Source: Sipunculus nudus (lineage: Eukaryota; Annelida; Sipuncula; Golfingiida; Sipunculidae). Taken from it: a DNA stretch of 64,000 nt. The stretch spans positions 75,278,401-75,342,400 of the forward strand of contig CM049315.1 in the NCBI GenBank assembly GCA_026874595.1. The letters are read 5' to 3'. Each line of letters opens with the position of its first letter. Position 1 is the stretch's first letter. A model generated the notes under the pieces. The model made no database searches, was not told the origin of the DNA, and saw only the letters and a list, made by a program, of their open reading frames with translations. Made by a program: the position numbers and the translations under genes. Positions 23,206 through 35,600 of the stretch are shown here, in pieces.

Positions 23206-23931
23206 GACGAGATACCAGGAGGAGTGAGTTTTGTTCATTTATATCTGCTATTGAAGCACCATCTATCGTGAAAATAGGGAACCAGTATTTGAACAGGAGA
23301 ATTAAGCTGAAGGTGGGGGCATTGTCTCGTTCTAAGACGTGTGATTCCGATCCACTCTGCTCCTCTCCGTCAACAACATCTTGGGATCGACTCTTAGGAA
23401 AACGCCTCGCAAGTTTCCAAATAGGAGGCCCCTTTGGAATGGTATAATTGACATTTCAAGCGGTGTCAACATAAAATAATTACCTTTTTGTTGTCTTTGG
23501 ATGTTTTATGAAACATCTGCAAAGTAGTGGCACCAAATAATGCTCAATTGCCCTACTTATCCATAATTTTGCCAAGAGCTGAAGTGTTTACATAGAGAAC
23601 AAGCCGCCATGATTACATTAAGTGACCCACAGTCCTTTGCAATGGGATTTAGATCTTATCGCTGTTTGAACTGGTAAAAAGTGAGCGATAATAGATGTTG
23701 TTGGAGGGTACCAGTTGATCAAGGTCTACTCATTACAAATTCCTGTATATTGTTATGTTTAAATCACTGCGGGCTTACAAGGATCATTAGGGATTATGTT
23801 TCATTAATAAATTAAGGTAAGAACGTGGTAAAGTTGCCAGAAAGACCCTTTCACTACCAAAGACACTAACAGATGCATTTTGGTGTGTATATTTAGTAGT
23901 TTTAAGATTTTATTGGTGCCTTCTACCAGTG

Positions 23932-23939
23932 TCTACCAT
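23932..23939. repeat. Left target-site duplication of the hAT element
   Basis: TCTACCAT directly precedes the left terminal repeat and is repeated exactly at 26726-26733. Eight bases is the hallmark length for hAT insertions. Confidence 0.93.
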
Positions 23940-24284
23940 CAGGGTTGGCACAATCTTCCCAGAGGGGAGGGAAGGGAAGGGAAGAAATACTTTCTTCCCA
24001 CCATTTCTTCCCAGGGAAGAAATAGATTTACAACATACCTGTCATTCACGTTGTTCAAGTGACATTTTGGCATATCATATTTGTGCAAATCAGAGAGACA
24101 TCTTTTGTTATATAAAAAGCTTGCAAACAGACCCTTAGTAGGTGATTGTTATGTGATTTGAGTGATGGGGCTGGATGGTATAGTCTTTAGCCGAGTTGTT
24201 GTTGCTGGTGCTGAAGGCTTGGCTTCTGCTGAGTGATTAAGATGAGTACATACACTGCAGGGATGGAGTTTGGCTTGTAGAGTT

Positions 24285-24548
24285 GAGCTGGTGTTTGGCT
24301 GAATAATTAGGATGAACTCAACATGAGTACATACCCTGCAGGGGTGGAGTTTGGCTTGGACAGTTGAGCTGAGTAATTAGGATGAACTCAACATCAACTC
24401 ACACTCCAGTGGACTTGAGCTGGTGTTTGGGTGAATAATTAGGATGAACTCAACATGAGTACATACCCTGCAGGGGTGGAGTTTGGCTTGGACAGTTGAG
24501 CTGAGTAATTAGGATGAACTCAACATCAACTCACACTCCAGTGGTGCC
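24285..24548. repeat. hAT subterminal 132-bp tandem repeat
   Basis: Two units starting 'gagctggtgtttgg' at 24285 and 24417 share 'taattaggatgaactcaacatgagtacataccctgcaggggtggagtttggcttgg'. Partial copies extend on both sides (24240-24285 and 24550-24600). In hAT elements such subterminal motifs often bind transposase; that role is inferred. Confidence 0.8.
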
Positions 24549-24774
24549 TGCACTGTGGGGTTGGTTTTCCAGCTGAGTAATTAAGATGAGCTCAAGCTGA
24601 GTTCATTTTGAGTAACTGCTCACTAATGAGTAGATTACTTAGTTACTGGTCTAGAGGAGGGCTTATATAACCTGACCATATAAAACATTGACATAACTGA
24701 TCTGCCTCAGTCTGGATGAGTGAGATAAAGTGTCAGTGTCACTGTTCTCAGTTTGTCAGTTTGCTGATTTTATA

Positions 24775-26439
24775 ATGTACAAGGGTGGCAGGAATAGGAA
24801 GCCAGTATGGGCTCACTACACAGAAGTCCAGACAGATGGAAAAATGATGGTTGAATGCAACTACTGCAAAAGTAAACAGCTGCCTAAAGCATGCAGAATG
24901 GAGAATCACTATAAGAAGTGTACCAGCAAGCCAAGTGTTACAGCACCTGTGGGAAATAAGCGCCCACTGATTTCCGAAGATGTCTGCGAACAACCACCTG
25001 CCAAGAAGATATCACAAGGCGGCCTTGATGCTCATGTGTTGCGCACATCAGAGAGTTCAAAGAACAAGATTGACCAGAACCTAGCCAGGTTTTTCTTCGC
25101 CTGTAATGTTCCCTTCTCAGTTGTGGAACATCCATCCTTCCTGGCATTGTTAGAGACTCTACGACCAGGGTATGCACCGCCAACCAGGAAGACACTGGCA
25201 GGAAAACTTCTGGATCAAGTCTGCACGGAACTGGAGAACGAAATGAAGAAGGACCTGCAGGACCAGGTGGTTACCCTCGTGGAAGATGGATGGTCCAATA
25301 TTCATAATGACCCTGTGGTTGCAACATGCTTACAGACAGACTCTAAAACCTACTTTCTGGATGGTATTGAAACTGGTGATCTTCCAAAAACTGCTGAAAA
25401 CTGTAAGAACTTATGTCAACAGAGCATAAAGAATGCTGAACAGCGCTTTGGTTGTGTTGTAAAAAATATAGTTACAGACAACGAAAAGAACATGGAGAGG
25501 ATGAGGGATGCCTTTCAAAAAGACGATCCAGAATTGAATGTCTACGGTTGCTAAGCTCACTGGTTGAACTTACTTGGTGCTGATTTGACTCCTACTGCTG
25601 TCATCAAACACATTGTAGAGATAAACAAGTACTACCGTAATCATCATCGTCCATCAGCCTGGTTGAAGGAGCACACAGGTAGTGTTAGACCTCAGCTTCC
25701 TGGTGACACCCGCTGGAAAAGTCAGCTTCACACAGTGGACACCTACCTGACCAACCGAGCATTCATGGTACTTATCACCCAGGACCACGAATGTGACATT
25801 GATCGAAGCATTATTACCAAGGTCAATGATCACAATCTCTTCTGTCAAGCCAGGGATCTACGAGATCAGCTCAAGCCTATCGCTAATGCTCTTGACATCT
25901 GCCAACGTGACAACACTGGTCTTGCCCAAGCGTGTGAGGTTTGGCTGGACCTACTGGATCATCCAGAACTCCAGGGCCACAGGGCTGCTGTCTCCAAGAG
26001 ATTCAACCAAGCAGTCCAGCCATGTCTACTGGCAGCTCACCTACTACATCCAACATACCAAGGTCAGCGACTCACTACTGGACAGCAGCAGCAAGTTATG
26101 GACTGGTTGGCAAAGCGTAACCCAGAGTACATCGCAGCTGCAATCAGCTTTCAGACGAAGTCCCCACCATATCCAGCATTCTACTTCTCTGCCACATCAC
26201 TGCCTGCCGTAACTTGGTGGAGGGGAATCAAGAAAGCCAGCCCTACTCTACCTGCAGGATTTGCCGAGTTAGCAGTGAATCTCCACACAGCATGTGCATC
26301 CTCTGCATCCATTGAACGCGTGTTCTCAACCATGGGTATGGTCTAGTCAAAACTTCGAAACAGACTTGGTGTGGAGCGTACAAATAAGCTTGTGTTTGCA
26401 TACAGGATGCTGCGTGGAAGCCATGTTTTGGACTATTGA
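24775..26439 (+). pseudogene. hAT transposase with BED zinc finger, two nonsense mutations
   Basis: This frame of 555 codons encodes an N-terminal BED-type zinc finger (W near residue 10, then C-x2-C and H-x4-C by residue ~45). Next comes the RNase H-like hAT core with EDGWSN near residue 182 and VTDN near residue 234, and a C-terminal hAT dimerisation block with ACASSASIERVFS and RLGVERTNKL. Two in-frame stops break it: TAA at 25552-25554, just after VYGC at a conserved C-x-AH site, and TAG at 26344-26346 inside the dimerisation domain. No frameshift is needed to read through both. I take ATG 24775 as start because the frame upstream has no ATG and no domain. An AATAAA lies at about 26573. 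Confidence 0.92.
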
Positions 26440-26619
26440 ATTCAGTGTTCTGTATAAAATATTAGTCTAGATTGAGTGTTTATATATGAATAACAATGTG
26501 TACATATTGAACAACAGATACATTATTCTGTGGCTCTGTTATATCTGCATGTTTAGCTATGTTATATATTATTAATAAAGGTTTGTGGGAACATGTGGAC
26601 AAAAGTCATTAGTTTCTTC

Positions 26620-26700
26620 CCTAACTTCCTTTTCTTCCCAGAAACTTCCTTTTCTTCCCAGAAACTTCCTTTTCTTCCCTGGGAAGGGAAGAAATACCTT
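26620..26700. repeat. hAT 3' subterminal array
   Basis: Three copies of a 20-base unit AACTTCCTTTTCTTCCCAGA lie next to the right terminal repeat. They mirror the GGGAAG-rich sequence just inside the left end (23955-24015). Confidence 0.75.
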
Positions 26701-26982
26701 TCTTCCCGGAAGTTTGCCAACCCTGTCTACCATATTTTACCATTACAAGGCCTAACTGTACAGGCCATTCCCACAACTGTGATCGTATCACAGTTGTGGA
26801 TCCGCAACAAGTGGGGGCGGACCTGCAGTGTGCAATGCACGTGTAACATTATCACTGCTAAATTCCTGATCCCCGAGCTGAAATGTGACACATACACCTC
26901 CCTAAAATCAGTCCAGTACGTAACCCTGGAAACAGATCATCTTTTCCTTGTTGCAGTGAAGCAGTAAAAATTGATTAAGCTA

Positions 26983-28411
26983 TTTTTAGCTCAGCTGACT
27001 ATAAGTCATCTGAGCTATAGTCGTGGTCCATTGTCCGTCGTCCGTCCGTCTGTCCGTCCGTCCGTCCGTCCGTCCGTAGATGTGGCACGTTTTGAAACCG
27101 TAAGACCTAGGAATCCAAAATTCGGCATAATGTTAGATGTCCCCAAGATCTCCTACCAAGCCGAAAACTGGGTGTTTGCAACTTCGTTCCTTTGAGAAAT
27201 TAAGGAAAAACCTCAATTTTTTATTAAAAACCTATTTTCACACTTCAGGACTGCCTAATATCAAAACCACTCATCTGTTTTACCTCATATTTACCATAAA
27301 TATTCCTCTATATAGTTCCTATGTACATGCCAGAAATTATATCTGTATTATTTAATTTAAAAAAGTTATGGGCCCAAACATAATGCATTTTGTAAAATAT
27401 CAGAAAAGATATTTGATCACTTAACACAAAATATGTTAATGCTATGGACCTTTTTTCCAGTAATATAACTTTTATTAATCAAAATTAAATTGTATACCCA
27501 AAATTAGATGAAAATCTTTTAAACTTTTTAAAATATTAATAAAAATAAAAAATTGGTACCTTAAATTTTGCCCAACTTTGACCATGGCACGTTTTTTTCC
27601 TGTAAGTACTGTGGATTTAATTTTCACAGCATGTTTTTGTTAGCATTTCAACTGTTAACACCAAAAATTTGAAACCAGTTGATCAAAAACTGTAGATTTT
27701 AATCAAGTTTTCAAGCACCATGTAACATATTGTTTACATCAAGCTAGTGTTATGCAGTTTGCAAGAGCTCAGCTCCCCAGCTTCAGCTCTAAGTTACTTA
27801 AATTGGCATACAGTTAGATGTCTCCAAAATGCCCTACCATGCCAAGAATTTGGTCACTAGGACATTCGAGATATTAATGAAAAACTTCATTTTTCCATAA
27901 AAAACCCATTGTTACACTTCAACACCACTGATCTGACTTTAATCATAAATAATATACATATTTTTCATTCTCTATGCACGTGCCAGAATGATGTCAGTAT
28001 TGTGTAATTGTTTTAAGTTACGGGCCCAAACATAATGCACTTTGTAAAAAATCAAGAAATATATTTACTCCCTTAACAAGAGCATTGCTGAAGCTAGAGA
28101 TTTTTTTGTCAGGGATGTAACATTATTTAATCAAGATTCAATTGAATACCCAAAATTAGTTCTGAATTTTTCAAATTTTATTTAGTATAAATATAAAATT
28201 AGTACCTTAAATTTTGCCCAACTGTGACCATGGCACGTTTGTTTCCCGTGAGCACTGTTGATATAATTTTCATATCATGCACACATAAGCATTTCAGCTT
28301 TTTAGTTTAGAAAGCTGAAAGAAATTGGCCAAAAATTGTAGCTTTTATTAATTATTTTTATGAGACCCTGTCAGACTTTGGCTCTCTCCAGCCCCTCTTG
28401 AGTCACCTGTA
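26983..28411. repeat. 'AGCTCAGCTGAC' dispersed repeat, copy 1
   Basis: The left end TTTTTAGCTCAGCTGAC followed by a GTCC-rich stretch (27033-27076) matches the left end of the copy at 56490. Internally, 27080-27740 and 27780-28340 are related tandem halves ('gggcccaaacataatgca' at 27370 and 28022). A right end resembling 'tgagtcacctgt' is near 28400. No protein is encoded. The family is common-looking in this window but I cannot name it. Confidence 0.65.
27033..27076. repeat. (GTCC)n microsatellite within the repeat
   Basis: Tetranucleotide GTCC/TCCG run near the left end of the dispersed repeat; the related copy has a similar GTCC-rich stretch at about 56540-56593. Confidence 0.9.
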
Positions 28412-29584
28412 TGTTGACCTTTCATCAAATTATGCACGCTTGAGGCGAGGCATACATGGAATCCAGGCAGCTTATGGCAAGCCACAGTTGATCCAGGTGT
28501 CCAACCCAACTCATCTAGTAGTTTTAACCAAGAACATAACAAAAAACAATAAATTAATAAATTTTTATTGGTTTTTAATAACAAATTAAAGAAAAATAGA
28601 AAAGGAATTTGTTAGTTTATAATAACAGGAAATTAACTTGCAGTTACTGATGATATAAGAATCTTGTATCGATGGGTAGAATATCACATATTCCAAATAA
28701 CACCATGCAGTCACCTATGGCATTTTTCAGTTCAATTTTAATGATAAAGAAGTAAATCTTATTATTCATTACTAATCATTAGGGATCATATGAAGGAAAT
28801 TAGACAAAGATGCAGTTGATAATATTAATCTAGATTCCTGCTGTGTCTAGTGTGTACATTGATGTGGAATTAGTCCAAAATGAATTTTTTACAGTTATTT
28901 TTTAATATAAATAAAAGCCATAAAACCAGGTACTTATGATCATTATTTAAATGTGTGAATTTTGTATATTCTGGATTCTCAACATCATTGTTTGGTGAAA
29001 ACTGAATAAATTCCAGACAAGGTGCAAATACTTTGTAATTGTATTTAAATACGAATATGATTTTGTACTCCATTATAAAATTTTTTGCATAAAGAATGGG
29101 AATTCAGGTAAAAATGAAAATATATGAATACTCGTGCAAATACTTTCAAAATGTATTCATGAATGCATTCATGAATATATTCTTTAATATTATTTTAATA
29201 ATCATATCAGTTATATTTCATTTTAAAAAATCATATGATTCTCTTATTATTTTTAATAAAAAATTTTATTTGGGACAATATTTGTATTTTTTTTAATAAA
29301 TAGTTAAACTCTTATATTATATGTTCTGCTTATAAGTTATATGGCCAAGTCAAAATCTGTGTGACAATAGTACTCCATTTGTTAATAAAATAAATGAAAT
29401 CAATCCTCTTCCCTGTCTCCAAAGGTACTATCAAAATCATACATAAGCTAAACAACAACAACTCATAATACAGCTTATATTTATTACCACACAAAACCAG
29501 CATGTGCCTCATTTCTAAATAATATTTTTTTATCATATATAACAGCTGAGCGTCGTGACCCATAGGTCCCTTGTTTATTTACAG
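28412..29584. promoter_or_regulatory. NUP98-96 upstream region ending in a 3' splice-site-like sequence
   Basis: AT-rich DNA without a clear TATA box or CpG island. At 29543-29573 it carries CAGCTGAGCGTCGTGACCCA, the terminal sequence of the dispersed repeat family seen at 55343, 58900 and 61017. Immediately after comes TTGTTTATTTACAG (29571-29584), which looks like a 3' splice site 21 bases before the ATG. A non-coding first exon and the true promoter therefore probably lie further upstream, but I could not locate them. Confidence 0.45.
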
Positions 29585-29605
29585 TACCAAGACAAGAAGT
29601 GAATA

Positions 29606-29663
29606 ATGTTCGGCAGCCAGAACAAACCGTTTGGAACAGCAACCCCATTTGGGGCTTCTGCAA
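29606..29663 (+). CDS. NUP98: NUP98-96 exon 1 (residues 1-19)
   Basis: ATG at 29606 opens [10 protein letters not shown], like the N terminus of other NUP98 proteins. Three FG dipeptides. Donor GTAAGT at 29664; ends in phase 1. Confidence 0.92.
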
Positions 29664-32600
29664 GTAAGTAACCACAGCACTTTCATTTAACCAGTCTTAA
29701 CCCCATAGGATTTGATTGCCATTATACTAGAGATTGAAAGATATTCATGATCATTCATGACTGGTAGCTTTGTGTTCTTAAATCCAGTGGTGTCTGGTTG
29801 AAATAGTGGTTTTCCAGACTTGATTCAGGTTGATTGAAACATGTTATATGAGAGTAAAATTTCTACTTGTTGATTTAAAAATTGCTTCCGCATGGTGTAA
29901 TATACAGCAGTTGTAGAGGTATTTTCTTAAAATCAAATTGATGACTGGGTGATTAAGAAAGATTATGGAGACTGTTGCCATGGTAATAGAAGTTTAAAAT
30001 AAAAACACCAAAAAATATGGTTTAACTGTTAATCAAAGGGAGTTAAATACAAAAAAAGACATGGTTCTTACCATCTTTTATTTTGGTTATAAATGAATTA
30101 GAAAATGGGTGTCAGTATCAGCAGAAAAATATTAGTCTAGAAGGGTTGAGGAGATGTAGTACATGTTGATCCAGTAGCCTGAAATATTCAAGGATAATTT
30201 GGTAAACAAAGTCTATCACAAAATTCATGATTTTGATATCTAATAAAACCCATACACTTTTGTATTGTCTGGTTTAGATACATCAGGATTTGGCAGTACA
30301 GGGTTTGGGTCCCAGCCCGGTGCATCAACCAGCCTGTTTGGAGGAACAAATACATCAACACAGAGTGGCAGCATCTTTGGTGGCAGCGGCACGTTTGGAC
30401 AGACCAGCCAGTCTTCTGGATTCTGTGAATATTTTTATTAATGTTTATATTAAGTGTATGTGTACCACAGGAAGTAACAAATGCTTTAGATAAATTTGCT
30501 GTATAAGTAAACCTGCATTTTATCCATCCTTTTTTTTTTTTGCTTGCTTAATCCTCTGCTTCTTGTTAATAACCATAATGTATGCTAAGTGCCACTGTGG
30601 CTGTGTACATGAGCTGGTTGTATTTTAGCTTGGTTCTATTGTTTAATATTTTGATATTATATTAATTTAGCCTTTACTGCATTCATTGTGTTATATTTAA
30701 GTAATTGTTTATGTTTGCAGTGTACGAGACTTAAAAACCTGTTGACTTTCTAGCTGAAGTTGTTCAGGTCGATGTCTTGAATTCAATTACAACTTTCAGA
30801 TATTCATTGAAATTGAATATAATGAAACCCAGAAAGCTGCATCTTAACATCTTTAATTGAAACTCCTGGCTCCATGAATTATTCTGCAGAAAAATTATAT
30901 AAATTTTGGAAAATCTCAAACACTACTGATTATCAATTTTTGAATCATTTGCTTTATTTTTGTATATTTTGTATTTTATGATTTTACCGATCCTGCTTTT
31001 AGTTACATAGTTTTGTTTGTTGTTTATTTGTAGCGTTTGGTGGTGCAGCGACTCCACAGACTGCTGGTGGTGGGGGTCTGTTTGGCTCCAACACCACTCA
31101 GCAAAGTATATTTGGCACACCTACCACAAATAATGCATTTGGAGCCAAAACACCAGGTGTGTAATTAAATGTTAATAACAACCACAGACAAAATTATTCT
31201 GTTTGATTTATTTGGTTGGTCTCAGCTTTGATTGGGTCAGGATATATATATCAGCCAGATGTGACGGATGAGCTCTTGTTAAATAGATAAGAATTTTCAG
31301 CGCAGTGTTTTTATGTTGTGATTTTATGTTGTGAACCATATTTTCATTCTTTAATTTGATTAAAAATAAGTCATTTCTTCTCAGTGATTTAATCATTGTA
31401 AATTGTGCAGTAGTTTGTTTTGTGAAAATTTATATACGCAGTTATCAGTAAAACATATTTCTGTGAAGGTTAATCATTATTAGGTGTTTGTTTTAATCTT
31501 CTGGCTTGATCATATCAGAGAACATTCCTTACGTAGCGGTTATACACTGCAGTCATTCGAGATCTCCTTCGTTTTAACTGCTGCGTTGTTAAGCAAGATT
31601 CTCTGTCCCTACCACCACCAGGGCTGGACAGTTACAAGAATCTAATCAACGAGAGCAGTGAATCACAGATTTAAAAACTTGGCAGGGCGGAAAATTAACG
31701 CCTGACCCCAGGAAATGGCAGGTAGTTTTCTGAGGGGTCTGGTAAAAGTGGTCCAGACACCGGACCCCTTTTCCGGCATATTTTTTCTTACCATTCCTGT
31801 TACGCTGAAAATTGCGACTTTGCTGCCTAATTCATGGACCATGCTTTCCAGACCGCAGCACTGCTCGCATAACCTTGCTAACCCATGTACTCTGATGAAA
31901 AGACAAGTGAATGTTTCCCACCTGAGGTCTGTTGACAGTTGTAATATTACCTGTATGACGTGAATATGCCTTCTATACGCAAATAGAATATTCCATATGT
32001 GGAAATAACACTCGGAACCTAAGATGACGAAAGTCGTTTGCATACAGTGTCATAGACTGGTAGCACACTCCCACTCCTCCAGGCCAATTGATTTGTTTTC
32101 TGGCTGCGAGAAGTAGATAAACAGTTTGGAAAAACAACCATTTGGGGTCAGGTAGAATCCTGTGGGGTCCGGCAAAATATTTTGGGTGCCAGACCCATTT
32201 CAGGTGGATAATAAGTTAATTTTACACTCTGCTTGGGGAGTTGGAAGCACATTGTAATACCACGCTCTCATTAGTCTGTTAACAGTTGTTTGCCTCTGTG
32301 AGCCCTGGTGGTTAGCCCCAGAGAATCTTGCTACACAACGCAATGAAAGCAGCAGTTAAAACAAAGGAGATAAGGAACAACTGTTGTGTTTAACTGCTGC
32401 ACTAGTAATGTTATCAGGGAAGCAGTGTGTGAGATTTGTAGGGATCACTTTATATGGTTTTTATTCTACATAATTTGCAGCCAATTTTGGAAGCAGTAAT
32501 GTCGGTGGAAGTCTGTTTGCTCAGCCAGCAAGCTCAAGCTCCTTGTTTGGCACCAGCACAACATCCAGCACAAGCCTTTTTGGAGGAGGCACAGCCAACA

Positions 32601-35600
32601 AAGGTAGGTAATGGGTTTTGCCTGGTATCGATCCAGTGGGACCTGACCAGCTACTGTAGATGGCTTCATATTTGCGAAGTCAACATATTGTAATTTCCAC
32701 TTCGATTTGCATGAACTCACTATTCATTAAATTACAGAGTGTACATCCTTTATTGTATGAACTATTTAATGTGCTATTAAAAATCTTAACAATTTGAGAA
32801 ATACCCTTGAAATGAGTGGAAATTCTCATTCATTGTAGGCAGATAATGTAAAACTTAATGGTCTTATATTATTCCTAACATCAACCTATGATTTACAAAC
32901 AGAAGTTTCTGTTAGGCCAGACTTTTTTAATTCTTTGGTTTACGAACATGTTTGACAAAAGTGATAGGTAGGAGGTAGGGGAAAAAAAAAAAAAAAAATT
33001 GGAACAAACCTGGATACTGGTGTTTGTGAATCCTGTATTGTACAGTTGGGTTATAAAATTCATTTTTAAAAAGGCACTTTATAAACCTATATAAAATATA
33101 TAAAATAATATATAAAAATCAAAATATTATCATCATCCTCTTGAGTTTTCCACATGAATCATGCGTGTGCCATGTTATTTCAAGCCATTCAAATGTCATC
33201 GAAGGTAAAATAATGACAAATAAAAGTTTAAACAGTATAACTTATATATGATTTCATACACACCTGAAATAAAACTTTAGTCACTGTCCCTGCCAAGTGA
33301 ACTGCCTATTTTATAAAGTTTTACAAATTAAAGACCAGTCAAATACTTATACAAATACAAAATAAATATATTTTTGTCAGATATGCAAGGAGAAAACTAA
33401 ATATTCACTGCTAGCATGATAGACTGAAGTTTTATTTTTCAGTCGTAAATGACAATATCAATGAGCAACTTGCAGCTATTCGCCTATTGTTTATCAAATG
33501 TCAACAACATGGAACTCGAGTTGTTTGATTCATAACCATGACCTTTCCTTTTTGGTGTTGCGCATGTTTGATAGTCCTTTGATTATACAACAACTGCTAA
33601 TAAAGTGAGATTTCCATTGGAGATCACATTGAATGATTATACAACAACTGCTAATAAAGTGAGTTTCCATTGGAGATCACATTGAATAATTCAACTATTT
33701 TAAAAGTTTAAAAAAGTATTAATAATCTTTTAATATTTATAAATAAAGATCTGCATTTCTTACCACGGCCGTGACAGTATGTACCGTACTCGGTTTAATA
33801 TGCCGTCACTTGGCCACTAGCCACTGTCAGTCAGGTACTGCTTTTCGGCATCCATACACATTAAAGCTTCCAGCTTAGAACAATTAAATGAATCCTTTCA
33901 AAGTTTCTGAATTTTAAATGGCTTTGATTTTAGCTTGCTTTTGTTTTGACTATAAAAAAATACCCGCAAAGCCTACGCTTCAACCCGCGCCACTAAGACT
34001 ACAGGTAGTTGGAAATCCTGCAGAAACCCTGAGAATTCCTGGAGTTTTAAAAGAATGCATGACGAGCTCCTGCAGTACATATAATTTCATCTGTTCAGTA
34101 ATTTTCTTTTAAGCGTTAAGTTTAAAGTTTTGACAAGTTATAATATTTTTAAGAGTAAACTTGTGAAACTTAGCCAATTTGCAGTAGTAAAAAGCGTCTG
34201 ACTTTGAATGCAATAATTAGTCTTATAAGATCTTAAGAAGTAAATTTGTTTGTTTATCCAGCAAGTTATTAACGGTGGCAAGCTGGTAAAGCCGCTATGC
34301 AACCAAAATAATTTTCTTTTCTCATTCACATCTATCTAAAACAAATATGTTTAACGAGGTAAATATGACATAAACGCTGCTTTGAAAATGCAACTGTAGT
34401 GCAGAAAACGAACTTTGAAAACTCTCCAAGAATTCTCATTTTCCCTGCTGAAACTTTTGACTACTTGATGGCCAATCAATTGCATTTATGGCCCAAGGAT
34501 ACCCTACTGTGATTGGCTTAAACCCACCATCTGTCATTACGAAAGTGACCTTATTAACCAATCATAAGAGTTCTAACGTTTGAGGTGATCTAATACGCAC
34601 GGTCAATAAACATATCATTTGTCAACAACCGTGTTGGATACGGCGACGCAATATTAAAGGAAAAAAAAAGTCAAAATGCAAATTTTATTTTTTTCTGAAA
34701 TGAGGAAATTGGAGGTCGGCGGGTTCGTAAACCGAAAAATTAAAAAAGTCTGGCCTTAATGTTAAGGATATCAGTCTTGCAAAGCAACAGGCATTAATAA
34801 TGTTTATGACACACCAGTGAGGCCATAGTATAAACGAATGTTCACAAAGGGTTTTTTTTCAAGATGGTTCAAGTTTGGTGAATATAGCATATTTTGAACC
34901 CTCGCAAACAAAAAACTGTGCACAGTATATGTCGGGCAGCCCTGGTTCAAAGTTCTAATTCAAAAGCATGTCTTCTGACATTTCATATTATAATCTCATT
35001 TCAGTTATGTCTTCCACATTGTTGTAATGACTTAATTACAAAATATGTGTGTTGAAAAGTTTAAATAGTTTTGAATGTTAATTTCATTTTATGTATAGCT
35101 TTGCTCAAGTGACATGACTCACCCTGAAATGTTGAAAAAGTCTAGAAAAATTTATAATATGATAGCAGATGTAATGTTGCATTCACATTACATGTTCTTC
35201 AAAGGTAACCTCAGAAAGATTAATTAAAGATTAAAAAGTTTGTTTCTTTCATGATTTTCATGGATTGTTGAAGGATTTGGCCAGGCATCATCTGGGACAA
35301 CAGTCAAGTTCAACCCACCAACAGGCCAGGACACGATGATGAAAGGAGGAATATCAACGAATATCAACACAAGGCACCAGTGTATCACTGCCATGAAGGA
35401 CTACGAATCAAAAAGTCTGGAGGTAAGTCTCCTGAGAGCCTCCCTCCACTGCTATGGTTAAAGAAAATCTCCTCTAATATATATTTGAGCATTTAAGAAA
35501 AACAATTCTGTTTATGTTGGACATAGTCAAAAATGTGTGATTCTTTTTGAGGCATTTACATGTTTTCGACTAGAAGTCTAAAAGCAAATGAGTCTTTTTT

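Larger units (their letters stand above)
23940..26725 (+). mobile_element. Complete hAT DNA transposon, 2,786 bp
   Basis: The element begins CAGGGTTGGCACAATCTTCCC and ends with the inverted TTGCCAACCCTG. It is flanked by a perfect 8-bp duplication TCTACCAT. Inside lie subterminal repeats (24285-24548 and 26620-26700) and one BED-finger transposase gene (24775-26439). Boundaries, duplication and coding content agree on hAT. The intact ends suggest fairly recent insertion, though the transposase is broken by two stops. Confidence 0.95.

Noticed and set aside
31663-32043. 126-codon minus-strand ORF in intron 3
   Set aside because: Lies inside the foldback element; no recognisable domain.
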